Shown here in pieces: positions 33,776 to 43,924 of a DNA stretch of 64,000 bases (position 1 is its first letter; every line of letters starts with the position of its first letter). The stretch lies in assembly GCA_036365145.1 (NCBI GenBank), contig JAEOAD010000018.1, positions 7,272,001-7,336,000 of the forward strand, in the 5' to 3' direction. The position numbers and the translations under genes were made by a program. Origin of the DNA: Orientallactaga sibirica (Eukaryota; Chordata; Mammalia; Rodentia; Dipodidae). The notes beneath the pieces are model-generated. The model searched no databases, was not told where the DNA came from, and saw only the letters and a list, made by a program, of their open reading frames with translations.

Positions 33776-34560
33776 TATGGCTAGCCTTAGGGCTCTTGTT
33801 TTATAAAAAGTAAGTCTAAGATTTGGACAGAAAGAAGTATTTCATTAGTAAAGTCAGTTATCTGTTTAAGATCCATGGGGGCAGGATGTGGGGGTATCCA
33901 TACATTTACATAAGGGGTACACTTGGCTCTTAACAGGGCAAAGGGAGGGAGTTCCATCCATCCTTCACTGGTCTCTAGGGTTAATTTACTTAAAGTCTCC
34001 TTCAAGGTCTAATTCATTCTTTCTATCTGTACTGAACTTTGGGGATGATAGGCACAATGTAATTTTCAATTGATTCCCAATGTTTTGGTCAATTCCCTAG
34101 TGATTTCTGACATAAAGGCAGGCCCATTATCTGATCCTATCTTTAGGGGAACCTATAGCAGGGAATTATCTCTAACAATTTCTTAACTATTATATAGGCT
34201 GTCTCAGAATTGGTAGGGAAAGCTTTTATTCATCCTGAAAAAAGGTATCAACATAAACAAGTAAATATTTATATCCATATTGACCTGGCTTTACCTCTGG
34301 GAAATTAATTTTCAAATATCTACCTGGCTCTGTTCCCTGCTGTCTTGCCCCCATTGGTGGTACCTTACCAGTGGAGACATTTGTCTTTTGGCAGGCCTGA
34401 CAGCAGGTGGTGGTGTCCTTGATGAGTGATTCCATATCTGGGAAGAAAAGCTCTTTTCTTATTAGCTTGGCTAGCTTGTTGCTGCCTAAGTGAGTTCCTT
34501 TATGTAGTTGTTTAGCCAGTCTCCATCCTAGGGCTTGGGGACAGCAGCAGTCATCCATTC
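33776..34560 (-). pseudogene. ERV1 pol integrase remnant
   Basis: Integrase joins viral DNA to host DNA. The frame 34226-34558 has the zinc-binding HHCC region (HKGTHLGSN ... CCQACQ) and the start of the catalytic core, YLLVYVDTF, with the first Asp. The second Asp lies in SDNGPAF (about 34113-34133) and the Glu in QIERMN (about 34005-34030), but these are in other frames, separated by frameshifts and stops. A further frame, 33787-34005, carries the downstream part (LKETLSKLTLETSEGW). All three catalytic residues are recognisable although the gene is broken. Confidence 0.88.
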
Positions 34561-34774
34561 TTTAGTTGGTAACATCTTTGTGGAGTCTGTTCCTTTATCA
34601 GTTGAGTGATGAGCTGTAGGTCCTGTTCTGTGTATGTTGGTCTCTCAAGAAGAGTGGTTGTCAGGAGGGTGAACAGACAATCTGATGGATGCTGAGAGGC
34701 AGCACTCTTTACTGTTAGGGTTGTCATTCTGCTCCCTCTTGTTTTTGTGGTCTCCCCTTTCTGATGACCTGGAC
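34561..34774 (-). pseudogene. ERV1 pol, RNase H to integrase linker
   Basis: Sequence between RNase H and integrase, interrupted at 34775 by the solo LTR. No domain motif is legible. 34769-34774 is the CTGGAC duplication. Confidence 0.5.
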
Positions 34775-35160
34775 TGTTGGGCCCTAAGAGGCCCCGGTGT
34801 GAGGCCTAGTGGTTCTGAGCCTAGCTAGAGTTTAGCGACCTGTCCTTGGAGTGACTCAGCAAGGCCTAAGCCAAAACTGCCTCCACCCAGCTACTGCTGA
34901 CGTGGTGAAATAATATTGGCCCTTACACCTTTCTCTCATCCTTTTTCCCACCCTCTTTCTCAAAATATATATACCCTCTCATTACAATAAAAGTCGAGTC
35001 CCTGCTTCGACATGGCTCCCGGCTCAGTGTGGTTTTTTCTTTCCTGTGTTTTGGGGAAAGGTTTGAGCCGCCGACACCCACCTTCCCGCTCAGCCTCCTG
35101 AGGAGCGGCTGGCCCGGCTCTCTCTCTTCCGCTCTACCTGCCGGCGGAGAAGAACCGGCA
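34775..35160 (+). mobile_element. Solo LTR of a class II (IAP-like) ERV
   Basis: 386 bp from TGTTGGGCCCTAAG to GAAGAACCGGCA, flanked by a perfect 6-bp CTGGAC (34769-34774 and 35161-35166). Six-base duplications are typical of class II elements. It contains a TATA-like AAATATATATA (about 34962-34974), AATAAA at 34986-34991 and a CpG-rich downstream part (35060-35160). No internal region: left by LTR-LTR recombination. The 81-codon antisense frame over it is incidental. Confidence 0.92.
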
Positions 35161-35166
35161 CTGGAC

Positions 35167-36650
35167 AATGAATTATAGCCACTTTAGTAAGCTCCCAAAT
35201 GGCAGCCAATAAGTCGAAAATTTCATTTTATTTTTGATGTCTTTACCTTCTGCTGTTAATAGCCCTTGCTCCTGGTAGATGGCTCCATGTACATGAGCCG
35301 TGGCAAAGGCATAACGGCTGTCTGTGTAGATATTCACTGTCTTGCCTTTTCCCAATATCAGAGCCTTGGTCAGTGTTATCAGTTCAGCTTTCTGAGCTGA
35401 CGTACCCAGAGGAAGGACCTCAGCCCACAGGGTTTCTTCCAAAGTCACCATTGTCACCCCTGCATACCTCATTCCATCCATGACAAAACTGTTCTCATCA
35501 AAATACATCATCAGGTCAGGGTCCAGACAAGCCACATCTGTCAGATCCAGGCAGAGCCCATGGAAGGTGGAGGTGGTCTCTACACAGTCATGTAGAGGAA
35601 TTGATGTCTTCTTGGTCTCAGGCAGCAGGGAGGCTGGATTCAAAGCCACAATTTGGTGAAACTGTATCCTTGATTGATCTGAGAGCAAGGCCTGATAGTG
35701 GGTTATGTGGGAGTTGGTGAACCATCAATCAGGAGGGCTTTTAAGAAGAGTCTCTATTATATGTGGGGCTGTAATTGATAAAGTCTGTTCCAAGGTTAGT
35801 TTGTCTGTGTCCTTTGTCAGAATAGCAGCAGGAGTCAAGGGGGCCAACTGGTGGCTACTGGGTCTAACTTCTTAGACAAATAGGCCACTGGGCAATGCCA
35901 TGGCCCCAGTATCTGGGTTAGGACACCCCTGGCTGTCCCCTTTTTTTCATCCATGTACAAGTGGAAGGGCTTTGTTAAGTCTGGAAGTGTCAGGGCAGTT
36001 TTTGGAATGTTTGTTCCTCATTTTCAGTCCAATTAAATAAATCTTTTTCTTGTCCTCTAGTGGACTCATATAGAAGTTTGGCTAATTCAGCAAACCTTGG
36101 AATCCAAATTCTGTAATACCCCACAGTTTTGAGGAATTCTCAGATTTGTCTGTTAGTATGAGGTGTGGGGATCTGAGTGATGGCCTAAATTCTAGAGGCT
36201 GACAGCATCCTCTTACCTCCTTGGAGTTCATATCCCAAGTAGGTTGCCTTGCACACTCACAGCTGAGCCTTCCTGACTGATACGCAATAGCCCAGATGTT
36301 TTAAGTTGTCCAGGAGATGCTCTGTAGTAGAGAGGCATTACTCCTCCATTTCTGCAGTTAGGAGGTTGTAATGATAGTTGCTTCAGGTCCTCATTAAAGA
36401 TGGTGGGGGAATTTTAAAATTCCTGAAGAAGCCTAGTCCAGGTTAGTTTCCCACTGGTGCCTTTTTCTGGGTGCATTCAAAGGCAAAAATGGGTTGACTT
36501 CCCTTTGTCAATGGGATACCAAAGAAAGCATCTTTTAGGTCCAGCACAGTACATATCTTTCCAGTGGAGTCATACTGAGCGAAGTATAAGGGCTGTCTCA
36601 TGGGGCCTTGTGCCTTCTGAAAGGTAGCCACCATAACCTTAGTTATTTTC
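35167..36650 (-). pseudogene. ERV1 pol: reverse transcriptase and RNase H remnants
   Basis: The minus-strand frame 35173-35688 (171 codons, the longest retroviral frame here) covers the tether and RNase H: GTSAQKAELITLTKAL carries a catalytic Glu and NIYTDSRYAFATAHVHG a catalytic Asp, while the expected first Asp region near residue 62 reads YFDENS. RT sequence lies at about 35790-36634, for example VLDLKDAFFGIPL (frame 36443-36634) with one catalytic Asp. The YxDD box is not legible near 36340, where the sequence is rearranged. RT is split by several frameshifts, and the fingers region before residue ~1 of the 36634 frame is missing. Confidence 0.88.
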
Positions 36651-37065
36651 TTAGCCTGTCTATCTTCAGAGTGTCTTTATTATTATATACCCTGGCAGTA
36701 ATCTCTATTAACTCTGAAAGACATTTACTCTCAACGCCTTCTATTTTCTGAATCTTCTTTCTAATATCTGGTGCAGACTGAGTTACAAGAGCAATGTTAA
36801 TAGTTCACCTATTCTCAGGAGCTTCAAGATCTATGGAGGTAAAGGGACACCCTACCTTCAGGGGTGTTGGGATCCCAGTCCGGTTGTGTGGAAAGGAAAA
36901 CCTTGTTAATAACATTAGGGTTCTCCATGAGGTGGTTGTTGGCTCCCAACAGTATAGTTTCTTGGCTTTCCTTCAGATTTTTTCATGTTCCTCTGTGGTG
37001 AAGAAGATCTGCAAGAGTTGCTGACAGTCCTCCCATGTGGGCTGATGGGTATAGAAGACTGTCTT
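36651..37065 (-). pseudogene. ERV1 gag capsid C-terminal remnant
   Basis: The minus-strand translation in shifting frames reads like gammaretrovirus capsid: TWEDCQQLL and IFFTTEEHEK (about 36980-37045), then LTRFSFPHNRTG and an IEGVESKCLSELIE-like segment (about 36700-36760). It runs into pol near 36650 without legible nucleocapsid or protease, implying a deletion. Matrix and N-terminal capsid are not readable. Confidence 0.65.
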
Positions 37066-37124
37066 GAAAAGGGATATCAGAGAACCTGTTTAAAATCAGA
37101 TTTAGGTTTAACAATAACAATGGG

Positions 37125-37192
37125 GGTGTTGGGGAATCAAACCTAGATTTTTAGGCTTCCCACATAAGCACCTTAACTGTTAAGCCATCATT
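37125..37192 (-). mobile_element. B2-like SINE head fragment
   Basis: TTGGGGAATCAAACCTAG ... GCACCTTAACTGTTAAGCCA: the reverse of a SINE 5' half, inside ERV1. Confidence 0.65.
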
Positions 37193-38283
37193 TATTTGAT
37201 GTCCATCTTTTTATAAAATCTGTTTATATCCCAATATACATTTTAGGTAAGTCTGATGTTTGCCTTATGTAAGGAGTTTGTGACTTGATTAAGTACCTTG
37301 ACTCAGTTTACTTCTTTAACCTTTTGTCTACTGAGAAATTTCATCTAACAGATGAACAGGTGTTCAAAGAGAACTATAAAGAGAAACAAAGTTACATGCC
37401 ATTTTTTATTCCCTTTTCCTTGTCGGAGACAATTGGACATTTTGTCTGGACAGGGTCAGGGGGACATATGGCTTAAACTTGCATGGGGTCTGAGATAAAG
37501 GAGTCCAGAGTCCAGCTTTCCATGACTTTAAATAGCATATAACAGTAAGCAAAAGTAAAAGGAAATGACAGAGCAGAGAGCTAAGCATTGTGGCATTCCT
37601 TGTCTTACTCTGAAGTTTTTTTTTTTTTTTATCTAGTTAATTTATTTAACCCATTTGTAATACATAAGATGATAAGGTCTTGTCTATGTGTAACCTGGTT
37701 AGACCTCCAAAGAATATGAATTACATCCGTGTTTATGACTTTGTGACCCACCTTGCATAAGACATCTCCTGTGTGTAATGTAAGCAAAATTTACATGAAG
37801 TCTATGCTCCTATATAAAATCATATTTGAGCATCCTTAAAAGTCTGTAAACAGTTAAAGAAATCTTTAACTTCAGGCATGGTGTTTAGGTTTAGCCTGAA
37901 AATTAGCTTTCTGTTCCCTTTAAAAGGAAATTAATTTTAGGCAAGATTTTTTTTTAGATCTCTTTACATACTTTTTAGATATGTACATCTTTATCTACAT
38001 ACTTTAACATTCTGACCTAAGTTCCATTAAAAAAAGCATAAGCATTCTATGTCCAACATTGACAAATACCTTCCCAGTTTCTTTAACCATTTCATCTCAA
38101 CCCATAATTAATCATCTTTTTTATAAGACAAAAAATTTCACCAAATCGATCAATCTTATTACCCATTGACAAAGAGCAAGTAGTTTGGCTTCAAAGAGTT
38201 AACCATTTTTTATTGGAAATTTGCAGAGAAAAAGCCTTGGTATTTAGGTCACCAAAAAATCTCTACCTGATAATCAGACTTGC
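37193..38283. other. AT-rich ERV1 interior, unassigned
   Basis: About 1.1 kb with a T run at 37618-37630 and short random frames. Its place suggests gag or leader, but the AT-rich composition differs from the flanking viral sequence, so it may be an old insertion. Confidence 0.4.
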
Positions 38284-38293
38284 TATATATCTA

Positions 38294-38360
<67 letters not shown>

Positions 38361-38392
38361 ATGTATATATAGATAGATAGATATATATGTAC
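38284..38392 (+). repeat. (TCTA)n array with inverted AGAT end
   Basis: CTATAT/TCTA units (main array about 38309-38360), then ATGTATATATAGATAGATAG: the right end is complementary to the array, so a hairpin is possible. Confidence 0.92.
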
Positions 38393-39243
38393 CTTCAGAT
38401 TTTATATAACCCATTGATTTGAGTTAGCTCCTATTAATAAACTCCATGAAATACACTTTCTCTGAAAACATGACAACCATTTTGGGAATATTCTTTATCA
38501 ATATCACTAACACACTTGTAAATGCCCAAGAAGGGGGGCTCTCCACCAGATATTGCCAAACAGTAATGTATGGGACCTGGTCAGGATGCCCAGGACTTCA
38601 ATACACAGTAGCTTTAACTTGATAAATGGTGGGAAGGTGGAAGGTGCCTCCCTCTGGTCATCTCACATTGAAAGTCAGCCACTCATTCCTGCAAAAGATG
38701 GTTAATTTTCATGGCTGTACTGTTAAACTCAGATTGTCTGCAAGGCATCTGAAATCCTTGAAGTGTGACTGGACTAGGGTCCAGTGGGATGGAGCTTGCT
38801 GCCTGTCCCATGGTGTCTTACAAGAAAGTAAAAATGAAGGACAAGGCACAAACCCACAGACACAGAAACAAACTTCCCGGGGAGTGAAAAAGAAACCAAA
38901 ATGATGCTGACGGTGGCCTATCCCATCAATGGGCTCTGCCAGATAGGTGTGACCCATCAATATTTATCAAAACCAGAGTCAGACTGGAGCTCTCAGGCTG
39001 CAACAGATGGGGGGTCCAGAGTGTCCTCAGAACCCCCTGGCCCAGAGGCATTAATTGGCACATCTGCCTGACCTTCGTGGGCTTCCAGATTGTGTCTGGA
39101 CACCAGATCTATCAGAGAAACAAGAAACAGGCTAGAACAGAGACACACAGCACAGAGGGGTGCCCCAACTCACTGATCGGTGGAGAACCAATTGCTCCCC
39201 TAGAAATGCTCCACTATTGAGCTTGGGGGGGATGTCTCCAGTG
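38393..39243 (-). mobile_element. ERV1 5' leader and possible gag start, unreadable
   Basis: Lies between the primer site and the first legible gag sequence. No open matrix frame survives. The 92-codon sense frame 38626-38904 has no support. Confidence 0.5.
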
Positions 39244-39261
39244 ATCCCAGACAAGCCCCCA
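39244..39261 (-). promoter_or_regulatory. ERV1 primer binding site, tRNA-Pro type
   Basis: Minus strand TGGGGGCTTGTCTGGGAT, two bases inside the LTR, differs from the classic proline-tRNA site at two positions, both C-to-T at CpGs, as expected of methylation decay. Confidence 0.88.
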
Positions 39262-39263
39262 AA

Positions 39264-39653
39264 CATAAGGGTCCAAATATCGCCGAAGAAAGACCCCGGA
39301 CTCAAATAGTATGTAAAAACATAGAACATTTTTTCTGCAGAATCAGCCAGCATGTGGGGGTCAACCATTAATACAAAATGCCAACCATGAGAGGAGCACA
39401 CAGGCCCCTTTTAAGCACAGCTAGGGGAATTCCAGGTGGGTTAGGTAATCTAACATGATTGGCTAGGCAAACAACAGTTACATTTGTGCATCTTTGATTG
39501 TTTGGGGTGAAAGGGACGTGTCTGGGCATGTTTGGACATGTCTTCAGGAACTGACTCAGCTCCCAGAGCCTGCCCCTCTGGGAAATTGAAACTTAGGCCT
39601 AGTTAGGGCGGCACCTTACTGAAGCCTGTCATGGCGTCAGTTTGGTCCCTTCA
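39264..39653 (-). mobile_element. ERV1 5' LTR
   Basis: 390 bp, minus-strand TGAAGGGACCAAACTGACGC to ...GACCCTTATG. The end reads TG on the minus strand where the other copy has CA. The two LTRs differ at very roughly 10% of sites. Confidence 0.92.
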
Positions 39654-39657
39654 TGTG

Positions 39658-39659
<2 letters not shown>

Positions 39660-39717
<58 letters not shown>
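39660..39717 (+). repeat. (TA)29 microsatellite
   Basis: 58 bp of uninterrupted AT alternation between the two proviruses. Length is likely polymorphic. Confidence 0.99.
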
Positions 39718-39719
<2 letters not shown>

Positions 39720-39846
39720 CATTTAAAATAGGGAAAAATGTAATCGTTGAATAGGTGTTGCTAATTTACTAATTGTTTATTGACTTCTTTATAACATATT
39801 ACCACTCTCTCAGCTCTAGTTTGTAAACAAGTTAGGCATGTATACC

Positions 39847-40316
39847 TGTCGTCACTCTCTAGTGGAGTGGGGACCCTGGGAATGCATTGCACTAAAGAGA
39901 ACAGGACACAGGGGATGCACAGCAATAGGAGCAAATGCATGATTTTATTTAGATCTTCAGCAGTTATATAGTATTGTTTATCTTGCAAGAACAATATCAG
40001 TACAATAATAGTTTACTTAAGCCGCTTGTTATTTTTAACTATTCTTAAGCCCTCTCCTGACCTCTTGCTTCATCCTAAACATTAGCCTCTTGTTTTGTTG
40101 TGGTTTTTTAAGATTTTTTTTACAGCAAAGTACTTTCTATTATTATATAGTGCAAGGTCTCATGAGGCCGAACTTCCTCTTACATGTGTCTGCTCTGTCT
40201 GTAACATTGGGTTCTGAACAGGGAAGTTTGCTTCCACAAGAACTCAGTTTGCTGAGTTTTTTCAGGTCACCCATGCCGCAGAACGTCAGCATGTATCAGA
40301 AGTTACAGTCACCCCA
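39847..40316 (-). mobile_element. ERV2 3' LTR
   Basis: 470 bp from TGTCGTCACTCTCTAGTGG to ...GTCACCCCA. Minus-strand reading starts TGGGGTGACT and ends GACGACA. AAATAAAATC-type text near 39940-39955 (minus) is the likely polyadenylation signal. Confidence 0.92.
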
Positions 40317-40331
40317 TAATTCCTCCTTTTT
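40317..40331 (-). promoter_or_regulatory. ERV2 polypurine tract
   Basis: Minus-strand AAAAGGAGGAATTA beside the 3' LTR. Confidence 0.65.
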
Positions 40332-40344
40332 ATTTTTTATTGTC

Positions 40345-41070
40345 CTTATCTTTTAGGATCTTATTCTATAGTCTAATCATATTTTCCTGTAAAGGTTTGT
40401 AGGCTTGATGTTTCTAAACTAAGAATATACAAAAAATAATGAGGCAACTTATTAAGATAGTAATATCAGTTTCTCCAAGACCATGGGTAATACTTTGAAC
40501 ATATGCACGAGGATCCAATCCTGACAACTTATCTGCTAAAATATTAACCATAATATCAATGTTTGTTTCTGCTGGAAATTATTTTTGGAAAACTCTAAAG
40601 ACATCCAATTGTAATTTCTTTATATCTAAGGATTCATTTCCAAATTGTCCTTCCAGATGCCTTTTAATTTGTTCCCACTCTATTTCTGATCCATTATATT
40701 GATAAGGAGTTATACAAAATGTACTAGAATTCCAATCACGCTGTAACATTACTTGCTGTTGTAAGGCTAAATACTTTTGTCCTAACCAATGTACACTAAT
40801 CTCTAAATTATCTATTTCATTGTGTAATTGAGTATCAACATATACTTGTTCTACCCAGAGTTTATGAAAATCTGAATGCCAATCTTCAATAAAATGTTTA
40901 GCCTGTAAAGAATTTTTCAGTAGTCATCATAGCAATTTTTATCCCCAAAATGGCAACAATAATAGCTCCAACTATTCTTTTTTATCTTTTCAATATTTGA
41001 GTCAAGAATTGTCCTACTAAATAATCCATGGATGATCTTTCCCAATATCTATTCATCTTTACAGGAATCC
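40345..41070 (-). pseudogene. ERV2 env transmembrane-subunit remnant
   Basis: The minus-strand translation across frames shows an Ala/Ile/Val-rich fusion-peptide-like stretch (about 40940-40985), a long helical region (FIEDWHSDFHKLWVEQ and LALQQQVMLQ, about 40760-40900) and a C-terminal ectodomain (YNGSEIEWEQIKRHL, about 40660-40710). Stops and frameshifts interrupt it. The tail toward the polypurine tract is AT-rich and unclear. Confidence 0.7.
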
Positions 41071-41074
41071 ATAC

Positions 41075-42130
41075 AAATGATCATTGAGTTAATATGACAG
41101 AGTCATTTGCAAAATTAAATCCAAGAGTATGATTAAGGCATGTATGTAAGGCACAGATTTCACATACAACTTTTGAATCCTTAATTTTCATGGGGCCTAC
41201 TAGGAATACAAAAGGAAAAGGTTCACAAGCAGTAATATTAATTTGAGAAAATAAAGAGAAGGTATAATTAGCAAATGAATTTGATGTGCCCCCAAAAGTT
41301 CCACTAGAAATGTTTACAAATGTTAATTGCAGCAGAAATCTTCCATAAGTGTGTCTGAGGCATAGTATATCCATGAAGAGTCCCTAGTCACAGTTATGGA
41401 TTACCATATCCATAGTCAGCCCAGGCAAGGAGGCTATTATTTTCCATCTTGTTTGTCATCCTCGTAGTATTAGAGAAATCACATGTAGTTTCATTCCACT
41501 CAGAGCAAGTGGTTAACCAAGTGCCAGAATGCCCCCAATTTACCCATCTATGATCTCCCACTGTCACAAATTTTCCTTTAAAGGATATGTAATCTTGCCA
41601 ATGTGGGGGAACATATCCTAGCTGTTTATAACTAAAGACAGGACATATAGGCAAGGAATGCATTTTTCCTGCCTCATCTGTAATTTTGTTCCAAGGAATT
41701 TCAATCGACCCAGCTGTCTATCTAGTTAAACAAGTTCTTGTTTTCCCTACCCGGGGTCCAGGAGTGATCCAATGCTGTTTGCCAACAGGTAAGCATAGAG
41801 GTGGCCCAATACATAGGGGCAATTGATCACAGTAAAAGGTAGCATCAAGCATTTTACCTTCCTCATGAGGGAACTGAGGCTCAGAAAAATCCCAAGGTGG
41901 CAATAGGAGCAGAGCCAGTGAACTATACAGTACTACATTAGGAGCTCCCAACCTACAGGTTGAAGCAAAGGAGGGTTTGGAACATAAGCCCAATAACTCA
42001 CATTATTGCCTTGAGTTTGTGAAGTAGCTGTTAACATAGCAAGCATGGCCAAAAGTAAATTTTCGGCAGTTCCCATTTTTCCCGCTTGTGTTGCCACACT
42101 TTGTGCCTGATGACAAAGAGACTTCACTTG
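41075..42130 (-). pseudogene. ERV2 env surface-subunit and signal peptide remnants
   Basis: Four open pieces on the minus strand, read right to left: 41933-42127 (hydrophobic LLLAMLAMLTATSQTQG signal-like segment, then NVSYWAYVPNPPLLQP), 41718-41993 (LCIGPPLCLPVGKQHW), 41394-41663 (LTTCSEWNETTCDFSNTT, glycosylation sites) and 41081-41374 (ITACEPFPFVFLVGP, conserved Cys pairs). The order fits betaretrovirus env. Breaks fall near 41375-41395, 41665-41715 and at the overlap near 41933-41993. Confidence 0.78.
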
Positions 42131-42139
42131 TCCTCAAGT

Positions 42140-42545
42140 TGGAAGTGAAGCAGCATGATGACACCTAGGACATTTTTTTTAGCTAGCAGTAGAGCAGCAA
42201 ACGCTTGAATAGGCAGTTCATTTTCTTCAAAGCGATGATGTATAGCTGTTCGAACTGGCTTTGTTGGTATGCCATGGGGTGACCCACCGATTGAGGATCC
42301 AATATGTTCTGACATCATGTGAAGAGACTAAAGCATACCCCTGACCTTGCACAAACAGAGAAGCAGGAAGCCAATCAGCTGAGATCACAATTTTAGCCCA
42401 AATTGGAGTATTAAGACATTGGCTTGTCTCATTTGAATAGTGTTTCTCTGCCCTAGTTAAAATATCCCCTTGTGGCAAATTCAGAAAGTTAATGATGAAT
42501 AATGCTTGCATGAGTAATAGTCTGGGTACTTGTAGATGATGAACA
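42140..42545 (-). pseudogene. ERV2 integrase C-terminal domain remnant
   Basis: Frame 42227-42511 (94 codons): PIWAKIVISADWLPASLFVQ then GQGYALVSS and an RWVTPW-like end match the SH3-like C-terminal domain of class II integrases. A second frame, 42124-42318, overlaps it and leads toward env. Confidence 0.65.
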
Positions 42546-42594
42546 ATATTTACTACTCACTATCTTTAGAATCAACTAAATGTACCAAATTCCT

Positions 42595-42856
42595 CCTTTT
42601 TATTTTTATTTTTTTTTGAGAGAGACACAGAGAGAGACAGAAAGAGAGGGAGAGGGAGATAGAGAATGGGCACTCCAGCAGCCTCTCAGCTGCTGTGAAT
42701 GAACTCCAGATGCATGTGCCCCCTTGTGGGCAAGTGCAGCATTGCGCCCTTGTGTCACTTTGCATCTGGCTAAGCATAGGACCTGGAGATTGGAACCAGC
42801 ATTCTTAGGCTTAGCAGGCCGGCCCCTTAACTGCTAAACAATCTCTCTAGCCCCTT
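42595..42856 (-). mobile_element. B2-related SINE, long variant
   Basis: Antisense in ERV2 integrase: AGCCTCTCAGCTGCTGTGAA, CCCCCTTGTGGGCAAGTGCA, GTGTCACTTTGCATCTGGCT, head CTAAACAATCTCTCTAGCC. T-rich flanks (CCTTTTTATTT and CCCTTTTTAATTT) may be the duplication. Confidence 0.9.
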
Positions 42857-42869
42857 TTTAATTTTTTTA

Positions 42870-43235
42870 ACTTGCAACTTTAATGTTCCATGAGCACATT
42901 CCACAATGGCTTGGACCTGTGGATTATAATCAATACCAGTAATATGTTTGATATCCCAATAGTTTTCTTAACTTTGTAACTTTTTAGTTGTATAAACAGG
43001 TGCATTATCTGTTTTTATAATCACTGGAATTCCCATAATAGCAAACGTTTCCAACAAGTGAGCAATCACATGATTAGTACTTTCTCCAGTCACAGTGGAG
43101 GCCCAAAGTTAGAAAAAGTGTCAATGCAGACATGAACATAAGAAAAACTACCAAATTCAGGAATACGAGTTACGTCCATTTGCTATATATGATCAGGAGA
43201 AGTACCACTAGGATTTATACCTTGTGGGTATGTTC
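42870..43235 (-). pseudogene. ERV2 integrase catalytic core remnant
   Basis: Minus-strand reading in three frames: QMDVTRIPEFG and VHVCIDTFSNF (first catalytic Asp), TGESTNHVIAHLLETF, KTDNAPVYTTKKLQ (second Asp) and QAIVECAHG (Glu). The DD35E residues are all present but separated by frameshifts and stops, including TAG in the codon preceding QMDV. Confidence 0.82.
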
Positions 43236-43800
43236 TTAAATGTAAAGGGCAACAAATTGTGTTATTATTTGTTTAGCTTGACAAAAGGGTATTTTATATT
43301 GTACATGTAAGTGACTAGCGTTAGTATGCAATGCATCATGTTCATCTTGAGCAGTAGCAAAGGAGACTAATCTATCCACTTGAGTATTACCATATGCCAA
43401 AGGACCTGGTAAATTACTATGTGCTCGGATATGGGTGATGTAAATATTTGCATTAAACTTCCGTATTTCATTCTGAAGAGCTAAAAATAGATTAAACAAA
43501 GGAGCCTTAAAATTAAAAATGTCAGCTGAAGCTGTTTCTTATTACTCCTATTACACATGCAGAATCTGCAATAATATTAATATCTGTACTAAAGTATTCT
43601 AGTACCTTTATGACAGCATACAATTCATTTTGCTGAGCAGAAGCATAACTTGTGAAAAATGTTTTATATTTTTTATTAGTCCAAAATGTACATTTATCCT
43701 TCTTAGTTTCATCTATAAAGACATTAATACATAAAGGGATTGGTTCTAATTTTATACTGTCATTAACTACATATTTAGTGGTTTTAAAGAAGTCCCACAT
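43236..43800 (-). pseudogene. ERV2 RNase H and integrase N-terminal remnants
   Basis: Frame 43522-43800 has NVFIDETKKDKC (an RNase H Asp), SAQQNELYAVIKVLEYF (Glu) and INIIADSACVIG (Asp). Frame 43236-43499 continues with IYITHIRAHSNLPGPLAYGN, the end of RNase H with its His/Asn region, then an HHCC-type zinc region. A frameshift near 43500-43522 separates them. Confidence 0.85.
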
Positions 43801-43924
43801 TTTTCCTAGGGGAATATGAAAGGAAATTTCTCCAGTAAATTCTACTAAAGTAATTTTAATAACTTCATTGCCTTTTTTAGTTTATCAATGTCATCTACAT
43901 TTATGCCTTCATAACATGGTGGCT
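43801..43924 (-). other. ERV2 gag-to-pol deletion junction
   Basis: Gag-type sequence (about 43925 onward) meets late-RT/RNase H sequence here; capsid, nucleocapsid, protease and nearly all of reverse transcriptase are missing, roughly 3 kb compared with a usual class II provirus. Confidence 0.65.

Larger units (their letters stand above)
30913..39653 (-). mobile_element. ERV1: class I (gammaretrovirus-like) provirus, defective
   Basis: Antisense provirus with 5' LTR 39264-39653, primer site 39244-39261, gag, pol and env remnants in order, polypurine tract 33297-33309, and a 3' LTR interrupted by a MaLR. TGTGT occurs just outside both ends (30908-30912 and 39654-39658), a fitting 5-bp duplication but weak because the left flank is a TG repeat. 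LTRs differ at roughly one site in ten by hand count. Large losses include most of gag, protease and the env surface region. A solo class II LTR sits in pol. It cannot produce virus. Confidence 0.9.

Noticed and set aside
34923..35168. 81-codon antisense frame rich in Arg, Gly and Ser
   Set aside because: Covers the CpG-rich part of the solo LTR on its opposite strand.
38284..38392. Regular repeats that might suggest a CRISPR array
   Set aside because: A tetranucleotide microsatellite with no spacers, in a vertebrate genome.
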